DNA of 64,000 nt from Tomocerus qinae. Its lineage: Eukaryota > Arthropoda > Collembola > Entomobryomorpha > Tomoceridae. The stretch covers positions 26,214,201 through 26,278,200 of the forward strand of contig CM034548.1 of NCBI GenBank assembly GCA_020055645.1. The letters are read 5' to 3'. Below the pieces are notes generated by a model. That model was not told the origin of the DNA. It was given only the letters and a program-made list of their open reading frames with translations, and ran no database searches. A program made the position numbers and the translations under genes. Shown here one piece after another: positions 1 through 14,515 of the stretch; within the stretch, counting starts at the first letter, position 1, and every line of letters begins with the position of its first letter.

Positions 1-3000
1 ATTCTAAATATTTATCATAATGTGTAGCTTTATTTATTTGCTAGTAAATGTTTAATTTGATTGCATAGCATTATTGTAGGGTATATTTAACCCCAGGGCA
101 TTTGATACATTTACATGTAGAGTAAAATCGTATATAGTCATAAGTAAGATGGATGGAGTTGGATGAAAAAAGAATAAAAAGATGGAATGCAGACTTATGG
201 AGGATGGATTCTTCGGTGGAAAAGTAATTAAATCTAACGATAATGTAAAGCAGTAATATAGAGATAGAAGGGAAGGAGGAAAGGGTAAAAGAATATAAAG
301 TAGAGCAGATAAGGTATGCACTGCAATGACTTGCTCCCACTGCACAGATGGGTAAGTATGCATAAAAGTAAAAACAGTTATTTTATTAGAATGAAAGTCG
401 GGTCTGTCTTGATTTGCTTTGGCTCCATCCTCTCTCAAGCACTCACTCTTTCCATATAACTTTACTAATAATGAAATCAAATCATGAATGCCATACCTCT
501 GGAATCAAAAGGAGAATTCATATATCTGATAAATAGTAGAGAAAAAAGGAGATAAATCCGATAGTTATTTACTAACCCGGGCCATGTAAAGCACACAATC
601 ATATTTTATCTCTACTAATCTCCATCGCTCGACTCTATGTAAATATAGAAGGTACAACTAATAAAATATCATCATAAGAATGAAAGACCAAACCAGATAT
701 TAAACGTGATAGTTTAACCAACCATCTCCCATTCTGAGCTAAAACGGAACGATGGCGAAATGTTTCCTTTCCTTCTTTTTGGTTTACCCACGAACAATAA
801 GATATCTAATACACTTATTGCTCTACTTCTCTAAATACTTAAATATGCATAGTATACAGATTTACACTATACAATTATATATAAGCTATACCAATCTCGA
901 ATAAAATTAAAAAATGTGGAATATAATTGTAAATATTATAACATGAATAACTGAATTTGTAATTTTCCCTATTCTTAGAATTATTTTGGGGTAAATTTCC
1001 CATTGTACCCCATAAAAAGTAATGAGGTACGTTTCGACATTTTACATGATATCTACGTAACCCAGATCTAGTAGTCAAGTAGTCCCTGATAAAATTACAT
1101 TGTGATGGAAAGCAAATAGGAAGGAATATCTGATATTAGTTAGGGAAGTATGAGTGTTGGTATGTTTCTAAAAGGTTTTGGTATACGGCTGTTTCAGCAA
1201 TGTCGGCATGCTATTTCAGTTTTCAATTAAGTAGGCATATCTCGAGATAAAAGTCAGATATAGTGATTTGAGTTGTAAAGGGGGACTAGTAACTAACTAT
1301 TAGAGCTCCCACGACCACTAGGAACATAAAATGTTCTTTTTAGCTTAATGTACGGCTTAATATTGGTTTTAATACGGCAAGAAAGACAAAAGTTTGAAAG
1401 CATAATAGAATTGTTCAATCTGCTCTTTTCTGAATGTAGTGAGTGGAGTCGGCGGTGGAGACGCACGTACAACTACTCATTTCATTCTCTTGTGTTATTT
1501 CACGTTGTGTTGTTATGTCCGCATATTGTATTGCATTATCTACAGATATTATGTCATATCAGCACTACTCCACATAATACAATATTCTAATACATGCCAC
1601 TAAACATACACCCCATTCTATATAATCCTAGAGATAATATCTCCAGTCTCGATTTCACTATATTTTATACTCGATGAGATAGAAAGTGTGTTTAGTCTGC
1701 ACTTTCTCTATCCCTCCTTCTATATCAAACATAAATAGGAACACTCTAATATCTGTCTGTATCTGTAATTTAGCTCTGCTAATGTAGAATAATAGAAATA
1801 CTATTGTGAACTGAAACGAACAGACGTGACGTGAAACCCTCTCGTCTTATAATAACTTGGTAATTACCGACATAATTTTGTCAATTTACAAGCTTTCTAT
1901 ACTTTCAAACTTCTCATTTTCCATCAATATTTCCGTAATTATTACCATCTTAGCCTTTCATTCCTGTCTATCTCCCTGCTTATTCTATTACACTGAACTT
2001 TAACCGAAAACATAGCGTCGTACACTTATAACTCTATCATTTCCTAATCAATCCACTCATCTAATATAATTCTCCATCTCTCTCTGTCTTGTGCCTGCCA
2101 CTCTGTTACCAAATGGCCACATTATAATTTATCCACTACCTTATCAGGTTTTATTTTCCATTCCATCACTAATATTTAGTTTCATCCTACAAAGCTGCTT
2201 CCACAGCTATAATTATATACAAAGTTTTGTATGATTTGCATTCTTGGTCATAATTATATATTAATTTCATAATATATAACCGAAATAATATTACTTTAAA
2301 TTATTAACTTCTTTATCAGAAAATAATTTTGTTCCAACTGCAAAAATTATAGTAAGTACTTATTTAATAAAAATTAAGAACCTAATTATATCTACGAGCA
2401 ATAAACTCACCATAATGTATATGTTAAGTATACAATGCACAGTGCATGTTGAGAGTTCTGTTGTGTTGATTTCTCACATAAAAACAAATATAACTAGTAT
2501 AAGTGATTAATGTAAGCAAATATGTAAATACGTGCGTATTATGTGCCAATGTGGTGAAAAAGCACAAAAATAATAATAAGGGAACGTTGTAAAGTAACAT
2601 GCCAACATACTAGAGTGCACACAGGATTGCAAAAAGTAGTTTTACTCCAACCGAAGCGAAATTAAAAGATAATAAGTACATGTGACTGAAATGGAATAAA
2701 AATTCTTTGGTATGTAATGTAAAAAATTATTAGTTACATACCCATCCTAAGATTACATTTGTGTTGTTGTAAGATATAATTTTTTGTCTTATTTGTAAAT
2801 AGACTGCTAGTGCTGGCTGCACCTATATACTTATGAATATCATTATAATATACACATTGTGAATATGCAATAGAGTCTACATGGAAATTTACTAGGCAAG
2901 CTTCATTTTAATAACATTTATTGTATCTTATCAGGTAAAATAATAATAACGAGTAGAAAAATGGTTAGATTTGAGAAATAAGGGTTCGTTGGAACGCAAC

Positions 3001-4409
3001 AGAAAAGAATTTAATTGTGATATATTTACTATGCGTTAAATTAGTATTAGTGGATGTTGATGCACGGCGGAATAGAATTGTGCAGTTTGGTATCATGGAA
3101 TGGTGAGTCGGTAACGTGAACCTATTCAGTGGCAGTTATAGGTACACACCATATATTTAGTGCTGAGTTAATACCTCAATGTAAAACAGTAGAAGATCAT
3201 CTTGAGTTCCGTTTGTGCCTCTACCACTTTTTGTGCTCCTTTTGATCATCCTTTTTGCTGGCCTTCCCATTATTTAAAAGGTAGGATGATAATTTGAGAG
3301 AGAGCAAGTGGTTAGAAATCAAAGTACTATGTTTCAGAAGAATGATTATGCTTCAAGAGCACTGTGGTGTGGTTAGTGCATAGTCAATCAATACTAATAA
3401 TATATATTCTGGAGCAAAGGAGCAATCAATTAGACAGCTGAACAACAGTGACTATTTTCCATAATAAAAGAGTAGCCTGATTTCTATGCTCAGATTACTA
3501 TGCAATGTATCTACAATTTAGCTGCAACGTGCATTTACTTATCTATGCAACGCTATGTATTTAATACTAACTTGTATTTAGAAAGACACATAACACTTAT
3601 TACTATAAATAGCATGCCCGTCGTGCAAGAATTAACAATATTTACAAAAGGTAAAATCAGCAGCATTTAGGGTGGAAGCATTTATAATTTTACGCAAGCC
3701 TTGTTGCTTCCTGTTTTTGTTATGCAAATTTTCTTGTAGAGCAAATATTGTCAAGTAATAAATCACCAAGGAAAATATAATACTTATAAATACATAGATT
3801 GGTAAGCTGTAATCAGTAGTTTTTCCATGCAAATATTTAAGTTACTATTGAAAAAGCGAAAACTGTCTAGATTGATGAAGCGCCACAATGTATTCAATGG
3901 CAAACAAAAGAATAATAATTTTCTTTATGAACTAGTATGTTATTAATTATCAATAAAAATAAAAAGTTGTTTTGCATATTTTTAAATGAGTAGACATTTA
4001 ATTCTAAATGAATTTTACTAAGAATATCGAATAAAAAGAATCAATATGAAAATGAGGGAGGTTGAAGTTTATTAATTGTTACGATATGTATATAGTATAT
4101 AGAATGTGAATTTGACGTTATAAGGAAATAAAGGATATTTATACAAAGGTATAGGAGTAATTGCAAATGAGTGTAAAGCAAGTAGTGCAATATATTTGGG
4201 AGGAAAGTGGAAGGAGAGAAAAGAGACATAAGAAAGCTGATTATGGGAGTGGAGGAGGACAAGTTAGTTAGGTGAGGATCCCGAATAGGAAATAATAGGA
4301 GGAATGGGGACGGGAGAGAAATAGGAAAATGAGTTCGTAATAATAAGAGTGAAACAGAAGAAGAGTGAGTTGGGAGATTGAAGAAGTCTGACTGAGTGAC
4401 TGCTCTGAT

Positions 4410-4424
4410 TGTGTGTGTGTGTGT
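4410..4424. repeat. (TG)n microsatellite
   Basis: This is an uninterrupted TG run of 15 bp, at the edge of a purine-rich tract (about 4040-4400). Confidence 0.9.
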
Positions 4425-5671
4425 TCGGAAGAGTCAATGTATAATGCCTTGGTTGTTTTCAATTAAGAAAGACAGGGAAGGAGGATTTGTTAAGTATCAA
4501 AGTCGCAATTTTATTATGTGCACCTTCCTGATTCAATTTCGTTGGCTATTCAATTTCCAGTTGCTCAATACTTGGTCTTGGTCCCTGCTTGCTGTTGATG
4601 TTTAATAGTTAATATTTTGTGGAATTAATTTTCATGCCTGGGGAGGAAATATGAGAAGTTCATCTTTGCAAATGGAGCAAACTACCTTAGAGTCCCTTTC
4701 TTTCCATGCACAACTCTACCAGACCTCATATCATAGCACAACTCGTAAGAACTGTGCGATACCTACTTATTTTTACATATTCCCTCTATATGCGTCTACA
4801 TTTCTATGCAATCTTTATCTCCCTATACTCAGATAGTATAGAATTTATAATCCACAAAACATTTTCAAGTCAGAAGTAACAGTAAGAAGTAGTAAGGGAT
4901 AGAGATTGGCTATTTTGTCTATCCACCTACGTAGCTTATAGTGGGACTCTGGCTAATATTACTCTTTGCTGGCTGTCTATGTTTTCTTGTCTTGGCTTGT
5001 CATCGCTTCCATAATGTTTACTTATTATTCGCTTTTCTTATAAACAATGTCTACCTCTTCATGAAATTAATAAGTAGTCGTCATTTGTCTATTACACGTA
5101 TACATATGTATACAATTCATTCATACATATATATAAGTACTTCCGTCCCAGCTTTATCCTTCTACAGACACTAAGATTTCCTCTTCTTCGTACTAATGTT
5201 AATTAGAGAATGGAAAGAAAGATTAGAGCTCCTTCCGTAGTAGGTTTGGAGGAAACTGGAGATAATATGTATGTATGACATGACACCATTCTATCACTAC
5301 AAAAGTAATTCAATTATTATAGCAATTTATTAAGGATTTTGCTGTTAGCATTCAAATATTATGTACACATTAATCGAAATTGGAAATTGAGAAGCTATTC
5401 AGCAAATTAACTTCCAAAATAAGTACATAGAAAACTACAAAGAAGCTAAAGAACAATATACCTTATAGTAATTTATACAATTTATACGGATATGGAGAGT
5501 AGGCGTTTAAGCTGTAGTAATACGTTAAGTAGCTATTCTAGAAATTTTACTTTGGAAAAGAAATCCCCTTTCTGCTATGATAAATATGCCTATTATATGA
5601 ATGTAATTACCATTTAAAATGCTCCATTACAGTAGATGTAATTATATAGTTATAGTGTTTGTAATTTAAAT

Positions 5672-6256
5672 CAGTGTACAAAATTTACCACTTTTTAGCC
5701 TTTTTTACCATCACAGTGGTAAAAATGCACTTAATGGTAATAATGCATTTAATGGTAAAAATGGTAAATTTTAGTGATTGATTAGACAGCTGAGTACAGA
5801 TACAGTAGACTTCCTAAAATATAAGGTTTAAAACTTTATTTTCTATGAAATATTTCCAATTAGCCCCTTAATCAATTAAATTAATCATATTTATTTGATT
5901 ATATCCTAAAAGTTATAAAAAATGAAGAAAGATTGTATTTGGTATCGCCCATTTAAAATTGATGCTAATTTAATTGCAATTAATTTCTCAATAGGCAAAT
6001 AACGGCTATTAGTGAATCCAATTCTGATTGTTGAACACTTATCAATTTGTGACAACAATGACCATCTGCTAAGCTATTTCATACTTTGGCACCGAATTTT
6101 ATTCAAAATTCTAACACGAAATTTAAATGAAACTATTTTTTACCATTTTTACCATTTATACCACTTACCACTACTTTTTAGGTAGTGGTATTTAACGTTA
6201 AATACCATTAAAAACCACTTACCACTGGTAAGTGATAAATGGTATTTTGTACACTG
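5672..6256. mobile_element. non-autonomous hAT-type DNA transposon (MITE)
   Basis: Both ends begin with the same 13 bases, CAGTGTACAAAAT, in inverted orientation (left end 5672, right end 6256). The element is flanked by a perfect 8-bp direct duplication ATTTAAAT (5664-5671 and 6257-6264). An 8-bp duplication and a CAGTG-type terminus are hallmarks of the hAT superfamily. Inside each end is a dense set of TACCAYTT / TGGTAA motifs (about 5690-5775 and 6139-6245), the sort of subterminal repeats that hAT transposases bind. The 585-bp body has no transposase frame, so it must have been moved by an enzyme encoded elsewhere. The intact duplication suggests a fairly recent insertion into dac intron 1. 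Confidence 0.88.
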
Positions 6257-9200
6257 ATTTAAATGAATGTTCTGGAGTTAAGTTGTTATTACGTGTGTAT
6301 GCATAGTTAGCGTAATAATATTATATAGAGTTTTGGTTGAGAAAAGAGAAGTGATTGGGAGTGAAGGGAACTAAACACTTTCTACTGTATAGTTTTGATG
6401 GCTCCTTGTAGTGAAGTCGTCAGAAAGAGAAAGAAGCTGAGTGAAGGGAAAGATCTAAATAACTACTTCAATTCAAGTGAAGAGGATTGAGTTTAGAACT
6501 GGAGTGAAAGGAGAGTTTTAGTTGGAGTCAAAGTGGTTAACATAACATAACACACAACTACTTATGCACACTTACAAGTTCCTCATACATATGATATGGA
6601 ATAAAGAGAAAAGGAAATGAGAATATTAGACTTGTGTGAAAGTATCTAAAACTCCGACGTATTTACCTTGGTACTTAGATGTATACAAGAATTGGAGGAC
6701 CAGAAATATTAGTATATATTATGGAGGGAGTAGTTGGATAGATACATGCATAGATTATAAGTGTGAGCATTTATACATAGTTTGAATAGGAAGGATAGTT
6801 GATACGAATCCGGATGAAGCTCGATTGCCTCGGCACTCGGCTAAACTGATCCTTTGAGAACGGTTTGATGCCGTTTCGTTTCTGAATATTACAACACTTG
6901 CAAATGCCATGGAGCTCAGGGAACATTTACACAATATTCCCAAACCCATCAACACCATACGGAGAAAATTAATGCTACATCCATTCTGCCTTTGTGGCTT
7001 CATCAAAAGAAACTACCAAATGAGACTTCAGACCCAAATACTACCTTTAAAATATTTACCGTATCTTTATTTTCTGACCTTTATCATCGCTCCGGATCCT
7101 TTTCTACGAACAAACACTCTCCTTGTAACTAACACTGCTTTATTTAATATCACACATTCTGTCGGTTCCTTCCTCCTCCTCCAACTTTGACTACTTCCTA
7201 ACTAACTATTGATACTACATACGCATCCGGATATAACGTATACTATAACACACTCTATCTATGTACATACGCCAAGAAGACAATTGCATGCATCCATTTC
7301 ATAATTTTATGCCCAAATCCAATAGTAGTCTAGAAATCTTCACTTTGTGTAGTAATATAAAATGCAGAGTATTAATAAGCTATATCATATAAAATGTGTC
7401 TAGTGCAGGAGAGGGAAAGAGGCAGATCTTCAGTACATAAATACATGGGTAATGCAGAGCACGGGTACTTACACTCATGTCTTTCCCTCCCTCTGACAAC
7501 CTTCAATTTAATTCCCTCGACTTACAACTACAATTCACATGCATAAAATTAATATAGAAATTCAAGAACAAATCCACTCTCACCCACCTTTCATCTATAT
7601 AATGTTGCAGAACATCTAAAAACTCTATCTTTGTGTATTATACATCATAAGGCCTATCATCCTATGCAAATAAATCCGTAAGGATGTCATAAGCATTCCT
7701 ATTAAACTCTAACATTTTCTTACCCTTCTGTAATAAAATTCAACACTCAGAAATAACATTCGACTTTATGCTTCTCCCTTTTATTGTTCAATTCATGGAT
7801 GAGACAAAATCACTATCGTTCTACAGTCTCAACTGAAATGTTTCATTCTATCTGTTAATGTGCATTAAAGTACCTGTCATCACTGTAGCATAATAAAAAG
7901 GTATAATTTGAGACACAATAAATAGACGTGTGTAGGAACTGAAGTGATTGGAAACTAAGGATTTTGCAATTGAATGTACGTGGAGACAGAAAGACATCCG
8001 TAATGAGAAAATTGGTGAAGCGGAAAAGAGATTTTTTATGGTAAAATGTTTGACTTAAACCAAGCGATTTAAAGGATTGTTATTGTTTGTTGTGATGTTG
8101 GGGGTTGATGGGAGATGAGACAAAAAGAGTCGTATCTCCTACGAAAAGAGAATTGAGATCAGTGTTAGTGTTGGTTGGTTGGTGGTCACTTTGGAATGAC
8201 AGAGAGATTTTGTTTAAGTGATGTTTCTGAATAGAGATCAATGAAGCGGTAATTCGAAAGAAATGATGAGAATTGATTTTCGTTTTTGTAGTCTTCAACA
8301 GACAGACAGACAAACAGTCAGTCAGACAACATCTGTTTCAATACCATTCCAACCATTTAACTATTTCCTTGGGTTGCCAATAATAGCTCTGCTTTACATA
8401 TTTTTTTCTTCTCACGACGCTAAACAAGGTACTTACAATCTACCTCGTTTTAACTATATTATTATGTGCAATCATATTGGATTGAGAGACACGACAGTCG
8501 ATTAAAGTGTAACCCATGTTAATGTGATTCTATTATTCAGCCCTTTGTACACGTACACTTCTTGCTAGAATTCTCTTCTTAAGCAGGCAGGTACTACTTT
8601 GAACATACATTATCATTACCTTTGTTATTCATATAACCCTGTAGGATAAATTACATAGGTACCACCTTTTAACATTAATACATTACACTGTCGTTCGTTG
8701 CTGAGCGCACATGACTAATTGTGCTGTGAGCATTGAACAGAAAAATGAATTCGTTCTCTGAGAAAATACTCTTTTACTATTCATCATGAGATGTGATGTG
8801 ATCTAATGTAATATGATGTAATGGCAACCTAAGTAATTTAGTGCAGCATAATGAGAGGAGTGGAAGTCTCGCCCGTCAGACCAAGTCAGGTTAGACTACA
8901 TTTAAATCCTATACATTCTCAAACAATGCCAGACATAAGAATTTACATTCGTTACAATTAGCTCTTGTGCCCATGTACTTCTATACAAATCAAGACGGCA
9001 CTAGTCGTTAGCTCATGCTCCTATGCAAATAAACCATATATAAGCTGTATATACCCGCATGACATGTAAAAATTAAATCGTAATTATAAAATTATTAATT
9101 GACGGACTTAAAATTTCTGCCAGGATTTTAAATTTCATTATAGTCGACCACAATATTTAAACCATTTAAACAGCAATACAAAATGATACATAAAGGTATT

Positions 9201-12200
9201 TTTTCGTGAATTTTTTGTTATATATAATGACACGCTGAGGAATACTCACAAAAGTAATGTAATAATATAGGATAGTATTTACATGGTTACAGTGCGTAGT
9301 AATTATAGCTTAGGAAAGATGTTCATTGTACTAGCGGAGCGTAATCTGATGAAATGTTGTATACACAGCACTCATTAATTGGATCGCTATCTTATTGGGC
9401 AATGTGTCCCAGCATGGAATACGGAATGTTGTATTAGATAGTAAATAGACTACGCGTGAATGCAAATGTGATATTGTTCAGGCATGCATATGAAGGTGAA
9501 AATTAGTGAGAATGTGTTAATGGTCAAGTTTTTGAGTCTGATAGCAATTTCACGGGCTGGCTTGAGTAAAATGCTTTCGATTTCCATGAATCCAAAGCCA
9601 ATCATCATGAGTCAGTAAATTTCTCTGTGATTTTGCCGCACAAATAAATGGTGTCGGCCCGAGACAGCCCTTGTTGCAACACATAGTGTACATACATATG
9701 AAATCAACAGAACCAAATAGATATCTACAGAGTAGAAATAAAGGGTTGATAGATAATAATATATTGTTACTAATAGCTGTTGAGTTCTACTCCTAAAGTG
9801 AGTAACCATAGCCAACTGTCCTGTGTGAATGCGCCTACTAATAACTATAATGAAATCCTTGATACAAGAGAGAATATGCATTAGTGACTATTTGTCGCAT
9901 TTGACGGAGTGTATAGTGCAGAACTTAATGTAAAAACGAAACATTAGAAATACGTAACGAGAGTGTCGACTTCGCTATCCTTTTTTCTCTACTGACTCTT
10001 CTATGTATTAACAAACACAATTCGATTGCTTTTCTTATATCATGCGGAAAAATAGAAACAGAAGGTAGACGGAAGGGTAGAGCCAAAGTAAAGTGGAAAG
10101 AAACTTTTGTGCACATTAATATATGCATCCACCTTTTGTAGTTTTCCGAATAACTAATATCTGGTTTCCATTTGTGTCCTCTTCTATTCCGTAATGCACT
10201 TTTGTACTCATAAGGATACATGCATTTATGTGTTTCATATTACTAGATGGAATTATGTATTATGTAATCATTTCATTACCTCCTCCCACCGGTTACGCAT
10301 TTCATCTCTATCAAGTCTACTCCGTAGTGCCATACAGACTTCTACCATAATGTGTACTCTCCACCTCTTGTTCAATGTTATATTTCTCAATCTAAAGTAA
10401 CGGAACAACTTGAAATGCAAAACATAATTTACTACATTGCTAATCTATAGCGTATATCAATTTCTTATCTAGATTATAACCTGTCTTAATGAACTATTAA
10501 TGATGTCGTTATATCAATCAATATTCCAAGTCTTTCTTAAAGAGCTAAATTTTAGTTAATTAATTCGCATAATTCAATTTGAGAATAAATAACATAATGA
10601 TCACAATTTGCATCTCATCATGATGAAACTTAGGAAAGAGAGATGACCTTTTGAAAGCTTCGCAGTGTGTTTATGTTAATGTGATTTATTGGAGAAAAGT
10701 GATACTGATTGGTACACTGCACAATTTAGACGGTTAGACGTCCCTAAAGAATCCGAAAGCAAATAACATGACTAGTAATTCTTAACCTTCTGAGTCCATA
10801 TCGATTCTTTGGTGTACTTATTTACGAGGCATATAGCCATAGTCATAGGAATGGCCTTTAACTATTTTGAAATGGTAGATCTCCATGTTACACAACGATG
10901 TATCATCGGATCACACACACGCACGCTCTTGCTGACATTGTATGTATATACTTGTAATACAAAGTTATGCAGACATCGCGAAAAAACTATGCGTAAGATT
11001 AACTGCGTTATTATGATGTGATGTGTAGGCAGTGCAATGTATATAGCTGGTAGCTATTCTTCTGCTTATGAATGTATTAGTTTAGCCTGAAGCCTACCCG
11101 GTTTAGGTTCCTTCTACGATATAGTATCAACCTACATAATATTGTTACATGCCTCTTACGTTGACGTTACTTACTTTATTTCACGATGCTGTGCATAATA
11201 AATCTATAAAAGCATAAATATATTTCCTACCTATCTTTTTACATTTTAAAATACAATAGAGCATGAAAATGCGATAGAATAGGACTCTACTAAGAATACC
11301 TACATGAAACTAATTGTAAGAGATACCTCTGAGTGTAACGTGACTAGATCTATATGTATTTATCTATATCTCATATGTAAGTAAACGACGTATTGGTTGT
11401 TGTTCCAAAGCCTCGAGTTGGCTTGGCGGAGAGGAAGATAAATCGGGGTGGTATTGTGCAAATCTTCTTTACCCGCACACTCTTACGTTCTCCGGATTAT
11501 GGGAATGGAATCGAAAGGATTGAGAGGAGCTGGCTTAGCTCCTATAGAGGTAGGTATCCATGGAGGAGAAGTAAGTAAGTAGGTATACATTTCCTATCTT
11601 GGCCTAGCACGAGACGGATAAAAGGGGGAAACAAACGTGAGCCCATTGCACAGAAAAGCCAAATCCATTTTTCTGTAGGGCACGAAAAATTTAATTTATT
11701 CCAAGTGATAACAAAGCGATTTCCTCTTACTGTCTAAACTTTAAGAATCAAAAGCAAACATTTCGTCCGAGAGAACAGGAATTCATTATAATCTTATGTA
11801 TTTTTACTTAGTTTCCCAATACTAATACAATTTAGCTCCGCTACAACTTTGGAATAGAAACGTATCAACAACCTTGCTATTTACTCTACTTACACAATAG
11901 GCACAAATTCAAAATATAATAAAGTTATATATAATGCTATCACTCATCTTTAGGCTGCGCACTTTTTTCTGATAAGGATTCCGAATCTTCTTCCTAGATT
12001 GTTTAAACTGTATTATACCACTATAGCTACACAAACAAGCACGTAATTTAGTTTGTATTACTATACTAAGCAAGAGCTGACTATATTTTCAACTCACCCC
12101 ATAAATACATTAGTAGAATTGTAGTATTTATATGTAACACGGATATTGCGGAGACAGACAAACTAGCAGATAAGCACACAAACATTAGATTGTATTTTAT

Positions 12201-13085
12201 CCATCTAATTTTAACCGGTTACGTCGATGCTCTGAAGTTACTAAGTCTAAAATAAACTAAAGTGGAAGGTAGCTAGTGTAACATTACTTATAGTTAGTTA
12301 CTCACATGATACTTTATGATACATAGTTACCAATCTGTCTCACATATATTCTTTCCTTTACTCTATAATCACATTTCCACAACCGCCCATTTTCTACGCA
12401 TTCAACAACCGGATCGTGCTCTCGCATAATCACCCCCAGCCCAGACTCAATTCAGTTCACTACAGACGATAAAATACAATGCTCAATCCTATCCCATCCA
12501 AATCCAATTCACTAACACACTACTACTATGTACTACTGCTGCACAGCTACTTACTGACTTGAGATTTAACTACTAGACCGTACCAGCCAAAAACTAACCA
12601 ATATATGTAATAGCTGCATAAAAGCTAGATAAATAATAAATAATAATATCTACCTATACAACAATGTTATATGACACAATAATAATAAGAACACGTAGCT
12701 AAGAGTATAAAATGCATCCCTGGCAATGGACAATGAATAACGGCAGCCTCATTCGATCGCATTGTCTTCCCATCACATAGTAGTGCATCAAAAGCCACAC
12801 CATGACCAAGATTCTATTTATTCTCCGGATCATCTACTTCAATTCAACCCAAAATCTATACTTACGTATGATTTCTCTTTTCTCAAACCAACTCAAATCT
12901 AATCAAGGTTAAGGGCATCTTAAATTATACTTATCTTCTACAAACCCCAACCAAACTCCCTACCGAACTAATGTCTGAACTTTCATGTAGCTACCTACAT
13001 AATCCATTTTGTGATGAGCAAGTCTTTGTTCACATTTTTTCTAACTTTCTCACGACTGTTGTATATTTTACTAATCCTACAAATT

Positions 13086-13421
13086 ATCAACTTCATGAAC
13101 TGACTTTATACTTTAAAACCAGTGGATTTCATTTTCAGCACAAAGAGATCGTTTTCTGATCATGATCTGAGTGTTAAATCAAGGGATATTATTATTCAGT
13201 TTGTATTTTAAATCAATAGTCGTTAAATGTATTAAATTGTTTTTTAGCCTAATCTCATGAAAAATACAACTTTTTACATTTTGACGACAATTGCTTTTAA
13301 GTATAAACTGAATAATAATATCTCCTTAGTTAACATTCAGATGATGGAGAGTAAAGAATTTCTTTGTGCTAAAAATGAAAATTATTGGGGTTAAAGTATA
13401 GTGTCAGTTTATGCGGTTGAT
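13086..13421. repeat. long inverted repeat (foldback), arms about 160 bp
   Basis: The left arm (13086-13245) and the reverse complement of the right arm (13262-13421) align end to end at roughly three-quarters identity with only small gaps. The best-matched block reads GATATTATTATTCAGTTT in both, and another reads AGCACAAAGA. The loop is only about 16 bp. A transcript from either strand could fold into a long hairpin. It could be a foldback transposon, an inverted duplication or a hairpin-RNA locus. No clear target-site duplication was seen. Confidence 0.85.
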
Positions 13422-13432
13422 AGTGTGATTTC

Positions 13433-13497
13433 TCACCTCATCATATTAAAAATAACAATTTTCTATGTTTTAACGACAAATTAATTTAAAATAAAGA
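13433..13497. repeat. degenerate direct copy of the foldback's inner arm
   Basis: The sequence CTCATCAT...TTTTAACGACAAATT repeats, in direct orientation about 183 bp downstream, the inner right-arm sequence CTCATGA...TTTTGACGACAATT (13254-13292). It suggests that the foldback arose from, or spawned, a short tandem duplication. Confidence 0.55.
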
Positions 13498-14413
13498 CGA
13501 TAGTTTAGTAGATATGACTAACCGTACCGCAATAATTACGAATACGATGATTGTGTTATTTTTATTAACGTGCAGTGAAATATGAATGAAATAAAAATAA
13601 TTCCATTGATCAAAACATCAATTGCTATTAATATTTATAGATGGTAACCAGTAGTATCAATATACATGTACACATAAAATAGCAGTGGATATAATATAAT
13701 AGTGGCATATGATAATCAATAGAAGGAGTTAAGCTATTCCTAAGCTGGTGCACATTTATTTTATGCATTATAAGGTCTTGTTGAAGGATGCCATGATATG
13801 AGTTAGTGTTATACACACACACGATACATCCTTTTAGTGGAAGAAAAGTGTTTCATCTATTTCCGTAGCAAAAAGGTCAATCGTCTCTTGTGTTCTCTCC
13901 CCCTCAGCAACTTTCTTTTCCTCGTAGTGTACACAAAACGCTATGCTTAGTAATCCATCCATACTTATCGTTAGCTACTTATAATCTCTGTGCATGCATC
14001 CCTCTATATTGACGCATGCATATTACAATTCTCCTCTTTTTTTGTATTTGACTAAATGATTTTTCTCGGAAAGGGAAGTCAAGTCAAAGAGAAATATTAT
14101 TATAACAATGTTAAACTCTAGTTGGAACCTGGGCATCATTACTACTACTAGATTCCATTTAATTCAAAGAGCAATATCTCCTGCACTAGATATTTATGAA
14201 GTATAGATACATATATTTAGGTATATCGATGGGAGGTAGTATGAAAATATAAAGCAAAGTAAGTGGTAAGGAAGAATGGGCAGGTGTCCTGCTGTACTCA
14301 TCCCCTTTTCCAATTTTGCTTACGAAGCTTTTCTTTCTTTTCCTTGGCCTGCCTTCTGTTCTTTTGAATTTGAGTGCTGAAAGAAGTTGAGTGAGATTAG
14401 CGAAAAGCAATGC

Positions 14414-14515
14414 GATACAAGTAAGTATAGTACACACAATTCAGATACAAGTAAGTATAGTACACACAATTCAGATACAAGTAAGTATAGTACACACAAT
14501 TCAGATACAAGTGAG
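14414..14515 (+). repeat. 30-bp tandem repeat, 3.4 copies
   Basis: Three identical 30-bp units start at 14414, 14444 and 14474, and a partial fourth at 14504 diverges after GATACAAGTGAG. Each unit contains CAAGTAAGTATAG, which matches a strong 5' splice donor (CAA/GTAAGT) on the plus strand, antisense to dac. The unit length is a multiple of three, so it reads as a repeated peptide in one frame; I see no reason to think it is translated. Confidence 0.93.
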
